Assembly: GCA_003663115.1 (NCBI GenBank)
Contig: QMZJ01000045.1
Location: 1 to 9,223, forward strand
DNA length: 9,223 bases
From: Candidatus Altarchaeales archaeon
GTDB taxonomy: Archaea > Altiarchaeota > Altiarchaeia > IMC4 > QMZM01
Reading direction: 5' to 3'
Shown one piece after another: positions 1 to 5,199 of this stretch; position 1 is the stretch's first letter; every line of letters begins with the position of its first letter. Both the position numbers and the translations under genes were made by a program. A model generated the notes under the pieces. That model saw only the letters and a program-made list of their open reading frames with translations, was not told where the DNA came from and did no database searches.

Positions 1-10
1 GTGTTAACAG

Positions 11-31
11 TTTGGGCCCGATGGGATCGAA
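11..31 (-). pseudogene. tRNA 3'-end fragment (copy of the tRNA-CAT 3' terminus)
   Basis: This stretch repeats positions 128-149, which hold the 3' acceptor strand, discriminator base and part of the T arm of the complete tRNA-CAT gene. The only difference is one missing T (atgggatcga against atgggattcga). No D arm or anticodon arm follows it on the minus strand; a hairpin at 32-64 lies where the rest of a tRNA should be. It is therefore a fragment, not a gene. It could be a relic of an integration event at a tRNA 3' end or debris of a decayed tRNA duplicate. The sequence left of position 1 is not visible, so the larger context is open. Confidence 0.6.
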
Positions 32-64
32 ATAAGTGTGAGAACCTACGGTTCTCCCCCTTAT
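32..64. repeat. Inverted repeat / hairpin next to the tRNA fragment
   Basis: The stem is gagaacc (40-46) with ggttctc (50-56) around a tac loop. It is extended by ataag (32-36) with cttat (60-64) across a 3x3 internal loop. The ataag...cccttat frame resembles the first hairpin in the tRNA-Asn intron (342-366). No T-run follows on either strand, so a simple terminator is unlikely. Confidence 0.6.
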
Positions 65-129
65 CAACCCACCTCTCCCTTAGCCTCCGGAAATTCTTTT
101 TGGGAATCCAAACACTTTTCTAAAGGGTT

Positions 130-204
130 TGGGCCCGATGGGATTCGAACCCACGACCACTCGATTATGAGTCGAGCGCTCCAACCAGACTGAGCTACGG
201 GCCC
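130..204 (-). tRNA. tRNA with CAT anticodon, probably tRNA-Ile2 (alternatively elongator tRNA-Met)
   Basis: Read on the minus strand this is a complete 75-nt cloverleaf. The acceptor stem is GGGCCCG with CGGGCCC and discriminator A. The D stem is GCTC with GAGC. The anticodon stem is CTCGA with TCGAG around loop CTCATAA, giving anticodon CAT. The T stem GTGGG with CCCAT encloses a TTCGAAT loop. CCA is not encoded. There is no intron. The GGGCCCG acceptor end with A73 is typical of archaeal tRNA-Ile2, whose C34 is modified to agmatidine by TiaS so that it reads AUA. Elongator Met cannot be excluded by sequence alone, but an initiator is unlikely because archaeal initiators usually begin AGCGGGG. 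It lies 68 nt downstream of tRNA-Asn on the same strand. Confidence 0.93.
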
Positions 205-272
205 TTGTATAATCCTTACAATTTCTTTGTCAAATCTCCAGATTGTACATATTTTTTGAATCAATATTCAAT

Positions 273-405
273 CGCCTCGGGCAGGACTTGAACCTGCGAC
301 CACCTGGTTTCTGTCTTTCTCCATCCGGTTGGGATGGGTCGATAAGGGCGAGTCTGGCACCCTTATGTTAACAGCCAGGCGCTCCACCAACTGAGCTACC
401 GAGGC
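273..405 (-). tRNA. tRNA-Asn (GTT), intron-containing
   Basis: The mature tRNA is 73 nt. The acceptor stem is GCCTCGG with CCGAGGC and discriminator G. The D stem is GCTC with GAGC, the anticodon stem CCTGG with CCAGG, and the T stem GCAGG with CCTGC around TTCAAGT. The anticodon loop is CTGTTAA once a 60-nt intron (309-368) between positions 37 and 38 is removed, giving anticodon GTT. The splice sites fit an archaeal bulge-helix-bulge motif: CTGT (32-35) pairs with ACAG near the intron's 3' end, leaving 3-nt bulges TA|A and AA|A. CCA is not encoded. A TATA-like stretch (gaatatg, minus strand) lies about 20-25 nt upstream of the 5' end. Confidence 0.95.
309..368 (-). other. tRNA-Asn intron at canonical position 37/38
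   Basis: This 60-nt insert interrupts the anticodon loop after A37. It contains two perfect hairpins: ATAAGGG with CCCTTAT (342-348 / 360-366) and CCATCC with GGATGG (321-326 / 332-337). The central 4-bp helix and both 3-nt bulges expected for the splicing endonuclease are present. The inner helix beyond the second bulge is weak, so the substrate looks like a relaxed (hBH) form rather than a full hBHBh motif. Confidence 0.9.
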
Positions 406-416
406 AAGCCTTTGAT
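391..416. repeat. Direct repeat copy 1: tRNA-Asn 5' end plus upstream flank
   Basis: These 26 bp (tRNA 5' end and 11 nt of upstream flank aagcctttgat) recur at 533-558 with one mismatch (gaggc against ggggc). The shared non-genic flank shows that the two tRNA 5' ends arose by duplication and not only by convergent tRNA consensus. Confidence 0.85.
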
Positions 417-429
417 CTTGACATATTCA

Positions 430-514
430 GTGTGGCTAAGCGCAACGCACGCCACACCTTAGTCGTCCGTTCGAATCAAAGATTCGAGGGACCCAAAACT
501 GCTTTGCAGTTTTG
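430..514. repeat. Tandem hairpin cluster between the tRNA fragment and tRNA-Asn
   Basis: Three consecutive inverted repeats are visible: gtgtggc with gccacac (430-436 / 451-457); tcgaatc with gattcga (471-477 / 481-487, loop aaa), extended by gtcc with ggac (465-468 / 489-492); and caaaactgc with gcagttttg (494-502 / 506-514, loop ttt). A fourth, ggtcgg with ccgacc (516-521 / 528-533), overlaps the tRNA remnant. No open reading frame or full tRNA fits here. The run could fold as a structured RNA on either strand. No known RNA family is recognised. Confidence 0.7.
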
Positions 515-520
515 TGGTCG

Positions 521-548
521 GCTAACTCCGACCTGAGCTACCGGGGCA
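521..548 (-). pseudogene. tRNA 5'-end remnant
   Basis: The minus strand reads GCCCCGG TA GCTC AG, a normal acceptor 5' strand and the start of a D arm. The D arm then becomes irregular, forming a 6-bp GGTCGG/CCGACC hairpin instead of a usual D stem. No anticodon arm, T arm or complementary CCGGGGC 3' end follows within the next few hundred bases. It is most likely a truncated duplicate of the neighbouring tRNA-Asn 5' region, with which it shares upstream flank. A genuine 5' half of a split tRNA is possible but no matching 3' half is in this window. Confidence 0.6.
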
Positions 549-558
549 AGCCTTTGAT
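533..558. repeat. Direct repeat copy 2: tRNA 5' end plus upstream flank
   Basis: This matches 391-416 at 25 of 26 positions, including the 11-nt aagcctttgat flank outside the tRNA. It marks the duplication boundary of the tRNA remnant. Confidence 0.85.
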
Positions 559-565
559 GGTGGAC

Positions 566-576
566 AATATTATATG
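566..576 (-). promoter_or_regulatory. TATA-box-like element upstream of the tRNA remnant
   Basis: The minus strand reads CATATAATATT about 20-28 nt upstream of the remnant's 5' end, the expected distance for archaeal TBP binding. It suggests the remnant and hairpin cluster may still be transcribed, but this is position and composition evidence only. Confidence 0.4.
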
Positions 577-615
577 GTATTAAAGTCTAAAATTTCAAGA
601 AATATAGGAATCGGG

Positions 616-1221
616 CTATTTCGCCCTTCTCCCCTTTGCCCTCAGACTGGGTCTGACCTTTTCGGCGCCCTTGCCCTTCTTTCTTAGACCTCGGCCCTTC
701 TTTCCCGCGGGGGTCAATCCCCTGAAAACCCTGTGTTTGTGCTGGGGTTCACAGATCCAGTTTATGTCCTTGTCGTTCTTTATTGATGGATGGTTCGGGT
801 CTGCAAAGACGACCTCGTACCACTTGTACTGTCCGTCCTCCCATAACCAGTAAGAGCCCAAAACCTCGAGATTCATGAATTTTCTCTGTGCCCTTTCTTC
901 GGCAATGCGTTGAATTGACTTACTCGGCGTTATTTTTTTCACTCCCATACGCTTTGGCTTTCGACCGGAATCTGGACGGGGTTTTCTCATTCCGCCCCTC
1001 CTCACCCTGACTCTCGCTACCACGAAGCCCTGTTTTGCCTTATATCCGTATTGTCTCGCTTTGTCGATTCTTGTGGGTCTCTCAACTCTCACTACAGAAG
1101 GAGACTTTCTCCATTCCCGTTTTCTCTCAAGGATCAGATCTCTGAGATCCTTATTCTCTGGCTCTTTGATCTTCTTCTTTATACCCTTATATATCTCCTT
1201 TACATACTTGTAATAGCCCAC
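616..1221 (-). CDS. rpl15e: 50S ribosomal protein L15e
   Basis: This 201-residue, very basic protein of the large ribosomal subunit matches the archaeal/eukaryotic L15e family along its whole length. Recognisable blocks are EWRKSPSVVRVERPTR, the basic VRVRRGGMRKPRP stretch, KRMGVKKITPSKS, LEVLGSYWLWEDGQYKWYEV, and the C-terminal RGLTPAGKKGRGLRKKGKG tail. The frame stays open to a TTG at 1245, but I place the start at GTG 1221. That gives the family-typical short N-terminus (M-G-Y-Y-K-Y-V), and a strong Shine-Dalgarno GGGGTGAT at 1226-1233 sits 4 nt ahead. Length is close to the usual 190-200 residues. It is divergent from the GTPase gene across a 133-bp AT-rich gap. Bacteria lack this protein, so it supports an archaeal origin. 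Confidence 0.95.
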   Translation of the reverse strand: MGYYKYVKEIYKGIKKKIKEPENKDLRDLILERKREWRKSPSVVRVERPTRIDKARQYGYKAKQGFVVARVRVRRGGMRKPRPDSGRKPKRMGVKKITPSKSIQRIAEERAQRKFMNLEVLGSYWLWEDGQYKWYEVVFADPNHPSIKNDKDINWICEPQHKHRVFRGLTPAGKKGRGLRKKGKGAEKVRPSLRAKGRRAK

Positions 1222-1225
1222 AGGA

Positions 1226-1233
1226 ATCACCCC
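1226..1233 (-). promoter_or_regulatory. Shine-Dalgarno of L15e (decides the start)
   Basis: GGGGTGAT on the minus strand closely matches the 16S anti-SD complement GGAGGTGAT. It lies 4 nt before GTG 1221, favouring that start over the upstream TTG at 1245. Confidence 0.65.
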
Positions 1234-1270
1234 TTGCGGATTCAAGGTCCTTACATCTCCATACGGGGTA

Positions 1271-1312
1271 TGATAATATTGCTTAATATCTTATATTTTA
1301 TGGTTAAAAACC
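1271..1312. promoter_or_regulatory. AT-rich divergent promoter region for L15e and the GTPase operon
   Basis: The gap between the divergent L15e and GTPase genes is strongly AT-rich here. It includes TTATATTTTA (1291-1300), which is TATA-like on both strands. On the plus strand it lies about 55-65 nt before the GTPase GTG, leaving room for a leader with the strong SD. On the minus strand it lies about 70-80 nt before the L15e start. Exact transcription starts cannot be determined. Confidence 0.45.
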
Positions 1313-1343
1313 AATTCATAACACGGGTGATTGGCAGTGCCTT

Positions 1344-1351
1344 GGAGGAGG
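1344..1351 (+). promoter_or_regulatory. Shine-Dalgarno of the GTPase gene (decides the start)
   Basis: GGAGGAGG is an excellent SD, ending 3 nt before GTG 1355 (its first GGAGG ends 6 nt before). The frame is open further upstream to TTG 1331, but that codon lies before the SD, so GTG 1355 is preferred. Confidence 0.65.
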
Positions 1352-1354
1352 ATA

Positions 1355-1960
1355 GTGCGTTGGTTCAGGCGTATGTTTGGAAGGCGGAAGATTATAAGGT
1401 TGGGTTTTTACGGACCACCAAATGCGGGAAAAACCACATTGGCGAATAGAATTGCAATGGACTGGACGGGGGAACCCGTGGGCAAGGTATCCGAGATTCC
1501 CCATGAAACGAGAGAGGTACAGAAAAAGGAAAGAGTGGTGGTTCAGACGAAAGGTAAGAAATTGATTATGAACCTGCTGGACATGCCGGGAATTGCAACC
1601 AAGATCGATTACGAGGATTTTCTAAAACATGGTCTATCCATAGATGATGCCCAACAAAGGGCGAAGGAAGCGACGAGGGGAGTTATAGAGGCCATAAAAT
1701 GGCTCGAAAACGTAGACACAGCTCTAGTTGTTATGGATTCAACGAAGGATCCCTATACTCAGGTTAATATAACGATAATTGGGAACCTCGAAGCGAGGAA
1801 TATACCCGTAATCATTGTGGCAAATAAAGTAGATCTCAAGGATGCAAAACCCGAACGGATCCAAGATGCCTTTCCTCAACACCCCGTGGTCAAGGTATCT
1901 GGACTGAAAGGCAAAAATATCGACAGCCTGTATGAAGCAATAGCAGAACATTCGAGGTAA
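1355..1960 (+). CDS. Era-like small GTP-binding protein (archaeal, function unknown)
   Basis: This 201-residue GTPase of the TRAFAC Era/Der-like type has no clear extra domain. Motifs, numbered from GTG 1355, are: G1 GPPNAGKT at 20-27, a likely G2 threonine near 52 in SEIPHETREV, G3 DMPG at 76-79, G4 NKVD at 157-160, and G5 VSGLKG at about 181-186. A short basic N-terminal stretch (RWFRRMFGRRK) precedes the G domain and could contact RNA or membrane. No KH RNA-binding domain follows, unlike bacterial Era. It is the first gene of a tight run with the DUF2073 gene (4-nt gap) and a zinc-ribbon gene. This linkage is known among euryarchaea, and the role of the trio is not established. The GTPase class is clear; the cellular role is unknown. 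Confidence 0.92.
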   Translation: MRWFRRMFGRRKIIRLGFYGPPNAGKTTLANRIAMDWTGEPVGKVSEIPHETREVQKKERVVVQTKGKKLIMNLLDMPGIATKIDYEDFLKHGLSIDDAQQRAKEATRGVIEAIKWLENVDTALVVMDSTKDPYTQVNITIIGNLEARNIPVIIVANKVDLKDAKPERIQDAFPQHPVVKVSGLKGKNIDSLYEAIAEHSR

Positions 1961-1964
1961 TAGG

Positions 1965-2324
1965 ATGGGAATAGAGATAGAGTTCATATCCTCTGAGATG
2001 CTGGATGATAAGAACGAGAATGAAAAGATGAGATTTATCCTCGAGAAGATAAAGAAGAATAAAATCTTGGTGATCGAAGAGAGTCTATCCTCACTGGAGG
2101 AAACCCACTTGATAGAGGAGACCATGTCTCAGATAGATGAGAAATTTTCGGGTATTGAGGTCTCCACATTGAAGGAAAGAACGAGCGGGGGGATAAGGGA
2201 CAGATTGATCAGATTTCTTGGGGGTAGAACCGGTGGTTTAACCGTCATAGGCCCATCAAGGTTAATAAAAAAGGTAAAGAAGGAACCTCAAAAGATCCTA
2301 CTTCTCGCCGAGAAGAAGAAATAG
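1965..2324 (+). CDS. DUF2073 family archaeal protein
   Basis: This 119-residue protein matches in length, context and C-terminal pattern the archaeal DUF2073 family, whose function is unknown. The N-terminal half is acidic and probably helical. A KILVIEESLS strand-like segment follows at about 33-42. A glycine- and arginine-rich block (SGGIRDRLIRFLGGRTGGLTVIGPSRLIKKVKK) at about 74-106 looks like the conserved part. The C-terminus is lysine-rich. There is no signal peptide or membrane segment. ATG 1965 is preceded by GAGGT (1954-1958), which overlaps the GTPase stop, so the two are probably translationally coupled. The recurrent pairing suggests it may be a partner of the GTPase; this is inference from gene order. 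Confidence 0.8.
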   Translation: MGIEIEFISSEMLDDKNENEKMRFILEKIKKNKILVIEESLSSLEETHLIEETMSQIDEKFSGIEVSTLKERTSGGIRDRLIRFLGGRTGGLTVIGPSRLIKKVKKEPQKILLLAEKKK

Positions 2325-2327
2325 AAG

Positions 2328-2771
2328 ATGCCCCACAAATGCGCACGATGCGGTAAGATTTATGAGGATAATGCGCCGGAATTGATGAATGGGTGCACGT
2401 GTGGAGCCAGAGTCTTTTTATTTTTAAGACAAAGAGAGGGAAGGACAAAGGAGGAGACAATAGAAAAGCTAAAGAGGCAGGAATTAGAAGAGAGTGACCT
2501 TGAATGGCTGGACAAGAGACTTGGTAGGGAACTGGGAGAATCTGATAAAACAATTCATTTGGATGTCGAAAACCTGTTGAGATTGGAGAGGGGAAAATAC
2601 AGGCTGGATATTGCCTCATTAATGAAGGGCGACCCGTTGGTTATTAAGGTTAGAAATGGAGTCTATTATATAGACCTTCCATATTCAATGAGAAAGAAGA
2701 AACAAGCTAAAAATGTCGGTACATCCGATCGAGAGCAGGTATGGGAGATCCGAGGTAAGAGAGATATTTGA
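2328..2771 (+). CDS. Zn-ribbon protein of the DUF2072 (COG3364-like) family
   Basis: The 147-residue protein starts MPHKCARCGKIYED. Its N-terminal zinc ribbon uses C5-x2-C8 and C23-x-C25. A charged helical middle (about 45-75) follows, then a small C-terminal region of alternating strands (KTIHLDVENLLRLERGKYRLDIASLMKGDPLVIKVRNGVYYIDLPYSM, about 70-120). N-terminus and length fit the archaeal family that accompanies the Era-like GTPase and DUF2073. Its function is unknown. The gap to DUF2073 is 3 nt. The last 20 codons overlap the start of purB by 59 nt, which is long. A TAA in another frame at 2708-2710 would end it just before purB, so a one-base indel in the A-rich 2690-2706 stretch may have altered the natural C-terminus. 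Confidence 0.82.
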   Translation: MPHKCARCGKIYEDNAPELMNGCTCGARVFLFLRQREGRTKEETIEKLKRQELEESDLEWLDKRLGRELGESDKTIHLDVENLLRLERGKYRLDIASLMKGDPLVIKVRNGVYYIDLPYSMRKKKQAKNVGTSDREQVWEIRGKRDI

Positions 2772-4062
2772 CGAGGAGTACAGGCTGCAGAAGATGCTGG
2801 ACGTTGAGGCGGCACTGGCGAGGGCTCAGGGAAGGGTCGGGGACATACCTCCGAGTGCCGCAGATGATATCTCGAAAAAGGCGAATATAAGATATGTAAA
2901 AATACAGAGGGTTAAGGAGATCGAGAGGGAGATTCACCACGACGTAATGGCAATGGTAAAGGCACTGACAGAAGTGTGTGGCGATTCGGGAAGATACGTA
3001 CATTTGGGAGCTACAAGCAACGATATTTCGGATACCGCACTGGCACTACAGCTTAAGAAATTTTTGCAATTTCTCCTCGAGGATCTCGATAGATTGAAGA
3101 GTGTACTGATAGATCTGGCAAAGAAGCACAAGCATGTGGTTTGTATCGGGAGAACCCACGGTCAGCATTCAATACCAACTACCTATGGTCTAAAATTTGC
3201 GATCTGGTTGTGTGAGATTCAGAGGGGTATTGACAGGATAAACGAATGTAAAAAGAGGATCCTGGTTGGACAGATGACCGGTGCGGTTGGAACACAGGCG
3301 GCCCTGGGAAGAAATGGCATGAGGATACAGAGACTCATCATGAAGGACCTGGGTTTGGAACCAGTTCTAGTTTCAAACCAGGTAATTCAGAGGGACAGAC
3401 ACTCCGAGTTTCTTCTCCATCTGGCACTGATTGCGGAATCACTGAATAAGATAGCAACGGAGATAAGAAATCTGCAGAGAACAGAAATTGCTGAGGTCTC
3501 GGAGAGATTTAGAGAGAAACAGGTGGGCTCATCGACCATGCCACACAAGAGAAACCCCATATATGCCGAGAGAATCTGTGGTTTAGCCAGGGTAATTAAG
3601 GCGAATGCAATTGCGTCTCTCGAAAATATCCCATTATGGCACGAGCGAGACCTGACGAATTCGTCCTGCGAACGCATTATTATCCCGGAATCCTGCATTC
3701 TGATTGATTATATACTGAACCTTACCATCGATCTGCTGAAAAATCTGGTCTTCGATTATGATAAGATAGAGAAAAATCTCAGCCTGTCTCAGGGTAGAAT
3801 TATGGCAGAATCCGTCATGATGCTCCTGGTGGAAAAGGGGATGAGTCGTCAGGAAGCTCATGAATTGATGAGGACCTGTGCAATGAAGAGTTATGAAAAG
3901 AGGATTCCATTTAGAGATGTCTTAGTCAAGAATTCCAAGGTTCTCAAATATGTAACGGCAGACGAACTCGACTCGGCCCTAGATCCCGAGAGATATACTG
4001 GAACTGCAGTTCAGCAGGTTGATATGGTTTTGAGAAATCTGGGCTATATTCACAAGATATAG
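2713..4062 (+). CDS. purB: Adenylosuccinate lyase
   Basis: PurB catalyses two fumarate-releasing steps in purine synthesis: SAICAR to AICAR, and adenylosuccinate to AMP. The 449-residue length is normal for the archaeal/bacterial form. The start MSVHPIESRYG is the conserved family N-terminus, which fixes ATG 2713 despite the overlap with the upstream gene. Visible motifs are HHDVMA (75-80), GATSNDI (99-105), GRTHGQ with catalytic-type His149, and the fumarase/lyase signature GSSTMPHKRNP at 272-282, with the flexible-loop serines 273-274. It acts as a cytoplasmic homotetramer (family knowledge). No strong SD precedes it, so translation may depend on coupling to the upstream gene. Its 3' end overlaps the convergent NMD3 gene by 13 bp. 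Confidence 0.96.
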   Translation: MSVHPIESRYGRSEVREIFDEEYRLQKMLDVEAALARAQGRVGDIPPSAADDISKKANIRYVKIQRVKEIEREIHHDVMAMVKALTEVCGDSGRYVHLGATSNDISDTALALQLKKFLQFLLEDLDRLKSVLIDLAKKHKHVVCIGRTHGQHSIPTTYGLKFAIWLCEIQRGIDRINECKKRILVGQMTGAVGTQAALGRNGMRIQRLIMKDLGLEPVLVSNQVIQRDRHSEFLLHLALIAESLNKIATEIRNLQRTEIAEVSERFREKQVGSSTMPHKRNPIYAERICGLARVIKANAIASLENIPLWHERDLTNSSCERIIIPESCILIDYILNLTIDLLKNLVFDYDKIEKNLSLSQGRIMAESVMMLLVEKGMSRQEAHELMRTCAMKSYEKRIPFRDVLVKNSKVLKYVTADELDSALDPERYTGTAVQQVDMVLRNLGYIHKI

Positions 4063-4982
4063 ATCCCCTTACCTATCTTCAGGATGTCGATCTCCTGACC
4101 TGGCTCCAGACCCAGTGTTTCGTTTTTTAGTTCATATGTTTTATTATCTTTCAAATCCAAAACCTGGACCCCCCCTGGGGAGACCATGGTAACAACCCCC
4201 TCTCTAAGATCAGATCTCTTGGCAATGGGCTTATATCCTCTGAGGTTTGATATGGGAATTGTCTTTCGTTTTTTATTAACAATATTTCTACAGATACTTC
4301 TCTTTCCCCGTCTCAGAACCTGGATGATATCTCCACCATATCTAAGAAAATCGCCCTCTTCAAAGTCGGGTTCTTCTATCGATATCGATATTCTATATAC
4401 ATTTTTACCGTTCTTCTTTCCGACGAGCTTCGAGGATTCCCTTATCTGGAAACCAAGGTCGTCAAATCTCCTCCTTAACTGTCTGGCATATCCCGAAGAG
4501 ATTACATAGAGGTCAAATCCACCCCTGACCCTTTTTATTTTCGATATAAATCTGGGGTTCAGATCCAGATCGGTCACCGGTTTTTTTGTTCTGAATTGGA
4601 TTACGGCCTCATAATAATCAGAGCTCAGTTTACTGCATTCTGGGCATTCCCTCCTCTCTATCTCTATACTCGTATCAAATTTTTTTCTAAATTCTCTTCC
4701 CCCGTAAAGCCCGGAGACCCAGATCTCCAGATCAATTCTACTGCCCCTAAACCTCGGCAATACCCGCATGCCCTTTAATCTTATCTCCGAGGGAACTATG
4801 AGGTTCTTCTCAACGATTCTCTCGATGGAATCTGTTATCTTCCTGGACCAGCGTCCCCGATAGAGGTAATTCCCGCAGGTACAGAGAGAGAGTTTGATAT
4901 CTCTCAGCTTTACGGGATTTTCCTCCAAAAAGCAATCTATGCACAAACCATAGCTTTTTCTACCACATCTCGGACAGAGCAT
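4050..4982 (-). CDS. nmd3: NMD3 family protein (60S/50S subunit biogenesis-export factor homologue)
   Basis: This is the 310-residue archaeal form of NMD3. In eukaryotes NMD3 is the nuclear export adaptor of the 60S subunit. In archaea there is no nucleus, and a role in late large-subunit maturation is assumed. The N-terminus carries paired zinc sites: C3-P-R-C6, C14-I-D-C17, C34-T-C36 and C113-P-E-C116. NMD3-like beta domains follow, with an OB/SH3-like C-terminal part (about 205-310, including RYGGDIIQVLRRGKRS and the GVVTMVSPGGVQVLDL strand pair). The eukaryotic C-terminal export signal region is absent, as expected. ATG 4982 opens into a 55-bp AT-rich gap shared with the divergent L39e gene. 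Together with L15e and L39e it makes this part of the window a large-subunit neighbourhood. Confidence 0.9.
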   Translation of the reverse strand: MLCPRCGRKSYGLCIDCFLEENPVKLRDIKLSLCTCGNYLYRGRWSRKITDSIERIVEKNLIVPSEIRLKGMRVLPRFRGSRIDLEIWVSGLYGGREFRKKFDTSIEIERRECPECSKLSSDYYEAVIQFRTKKPVTDLDLNPRFISKIKRVRGGFDLYVISSGYARQLRRRFDDLGFQIRESSKLVGKKNGKNVYRISISIEEPDFEEGDFLRYGGDIIQVLRRGKRSICRNIVNKKRKTIPISNLRGYKPIAKRSDLREGVVTMVSPGGVQVLDLKDNKTYELKNETLGLEPGQEIDILKIGKGIYIL

Positions 4983-5037
4983 CTTCGTATTTTAAGTTAT
5001 ATTCCATTATTATAATTCATTATATTTACGAGATAAA
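4983..5037. promoter_or_regulatory. AT-rich divergent promoter between nmd3 and rpl39e
   Basis: These 55 bp are almost pure A/T in the centre (about 5000-5028) and separate two divergent starts. TATA-like stretches (ttataat 5009-5015; tatattta 5021-5028) lie 20-30 nt from each ATG, compatible with leaderless or very short-leader transcripts. Neither start has a good Shine-Dalgarno. Confidence 0.5.
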
Positions 5038-5193
5038 ATGGCCAGGGTTAAGTCGGAGTCGAAGAAGAGAATACTGATCAAGGAGAACAGGAGGAGGAAA
5101 AGGGCCCCGATCTGGGTTTTTGCAAAGACGAATAGAAGGGTGAGGGACAGCCCGAAATCGAACAGAAACTGGAGACGAGATAAGATATTCTAA
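5038..5193 (+). CDS. rpl39e: 50S ribosomal protein L39e
   Basis: A short, easily missed gene: 51 codons starting ATG at 5038 and ending TAA at 5191-5193. The product reads M-A-R-V-K-S-E-S-K-K-R, then a long basic stretch with RAPIWVFAKT, and ends SPKSNRNWRRDKIF. The family length is 50-51 residues. Conserved features are the P-x-W-V tryptophan, the T-x-R-R-V segment and the R-x-W-R-R ending. L39e lines the peptide exit tunnel of archaeal and eukaryotic large subunits. In many archaea rpl39e is followed by rpl31e and aIF6, but here the next gene is an opposing thioredoxin reductase only 4 nt away, so the usual cluster is broken. Confidence 0.96.
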   Translation: MARVKSESKKRILIKENRRRKRAPIWVFAKTNRRVRDSPKSNRNWRRDKIF

Positions 5194-5199
5194 TTTTTT
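5194..5199 (+). terminator. Oligo-T terminator after rpl39e
   Basis: A run of six T immediately follows the L39e stop codon, as expected for archaeal oligo-T termination. The run overlaps the stop codon of the convergent trxB. There is no associated hairpin. Confidence 0.4.

Noticed and set aside
64..264. Minus-strand open frame of 66 codons across the tRNA-CAT gene
   Set aside because: It is a translation of the tRNA (the familiar WSWVRIPSG-type artefact), with no SD and no family.
430..533. CRISPR-like array or rho-independent terminators
   Set aside because: The stems differ from one another in sequence, there are no equal-length repeats and spacers, and no U-tract follows any hairpin.
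11..548. The 3' fragment (11-31) and 5' remnant (521-548) as two halves of one split tRNA
   Set aside because: Their acceptor strands do not pair: GCCCCGG would need CCGGGGC, but the 3' fragment ends CGGGCCC.
1051..1449. Plus-strand open frame of 132 codons across the L15e/GTPase junction
   Set aside because: It overlaps L15e antisense, the divergent promoter and the GTPase start in another frame, and its composition is not protein-like.
1739..2125. Minus-strand open frame opposite the GTPase and DUF2073 genes
   Set aside because: Shadow of two well-supported genes; serine/phenylalanine/isoleucine-rich antisense translation without motifs.
3387..3861. Two minus-strand open frames opposite purB
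   Set aside because: Antisense shadows of a strongly conserved enzyme, with no SD or family signal.
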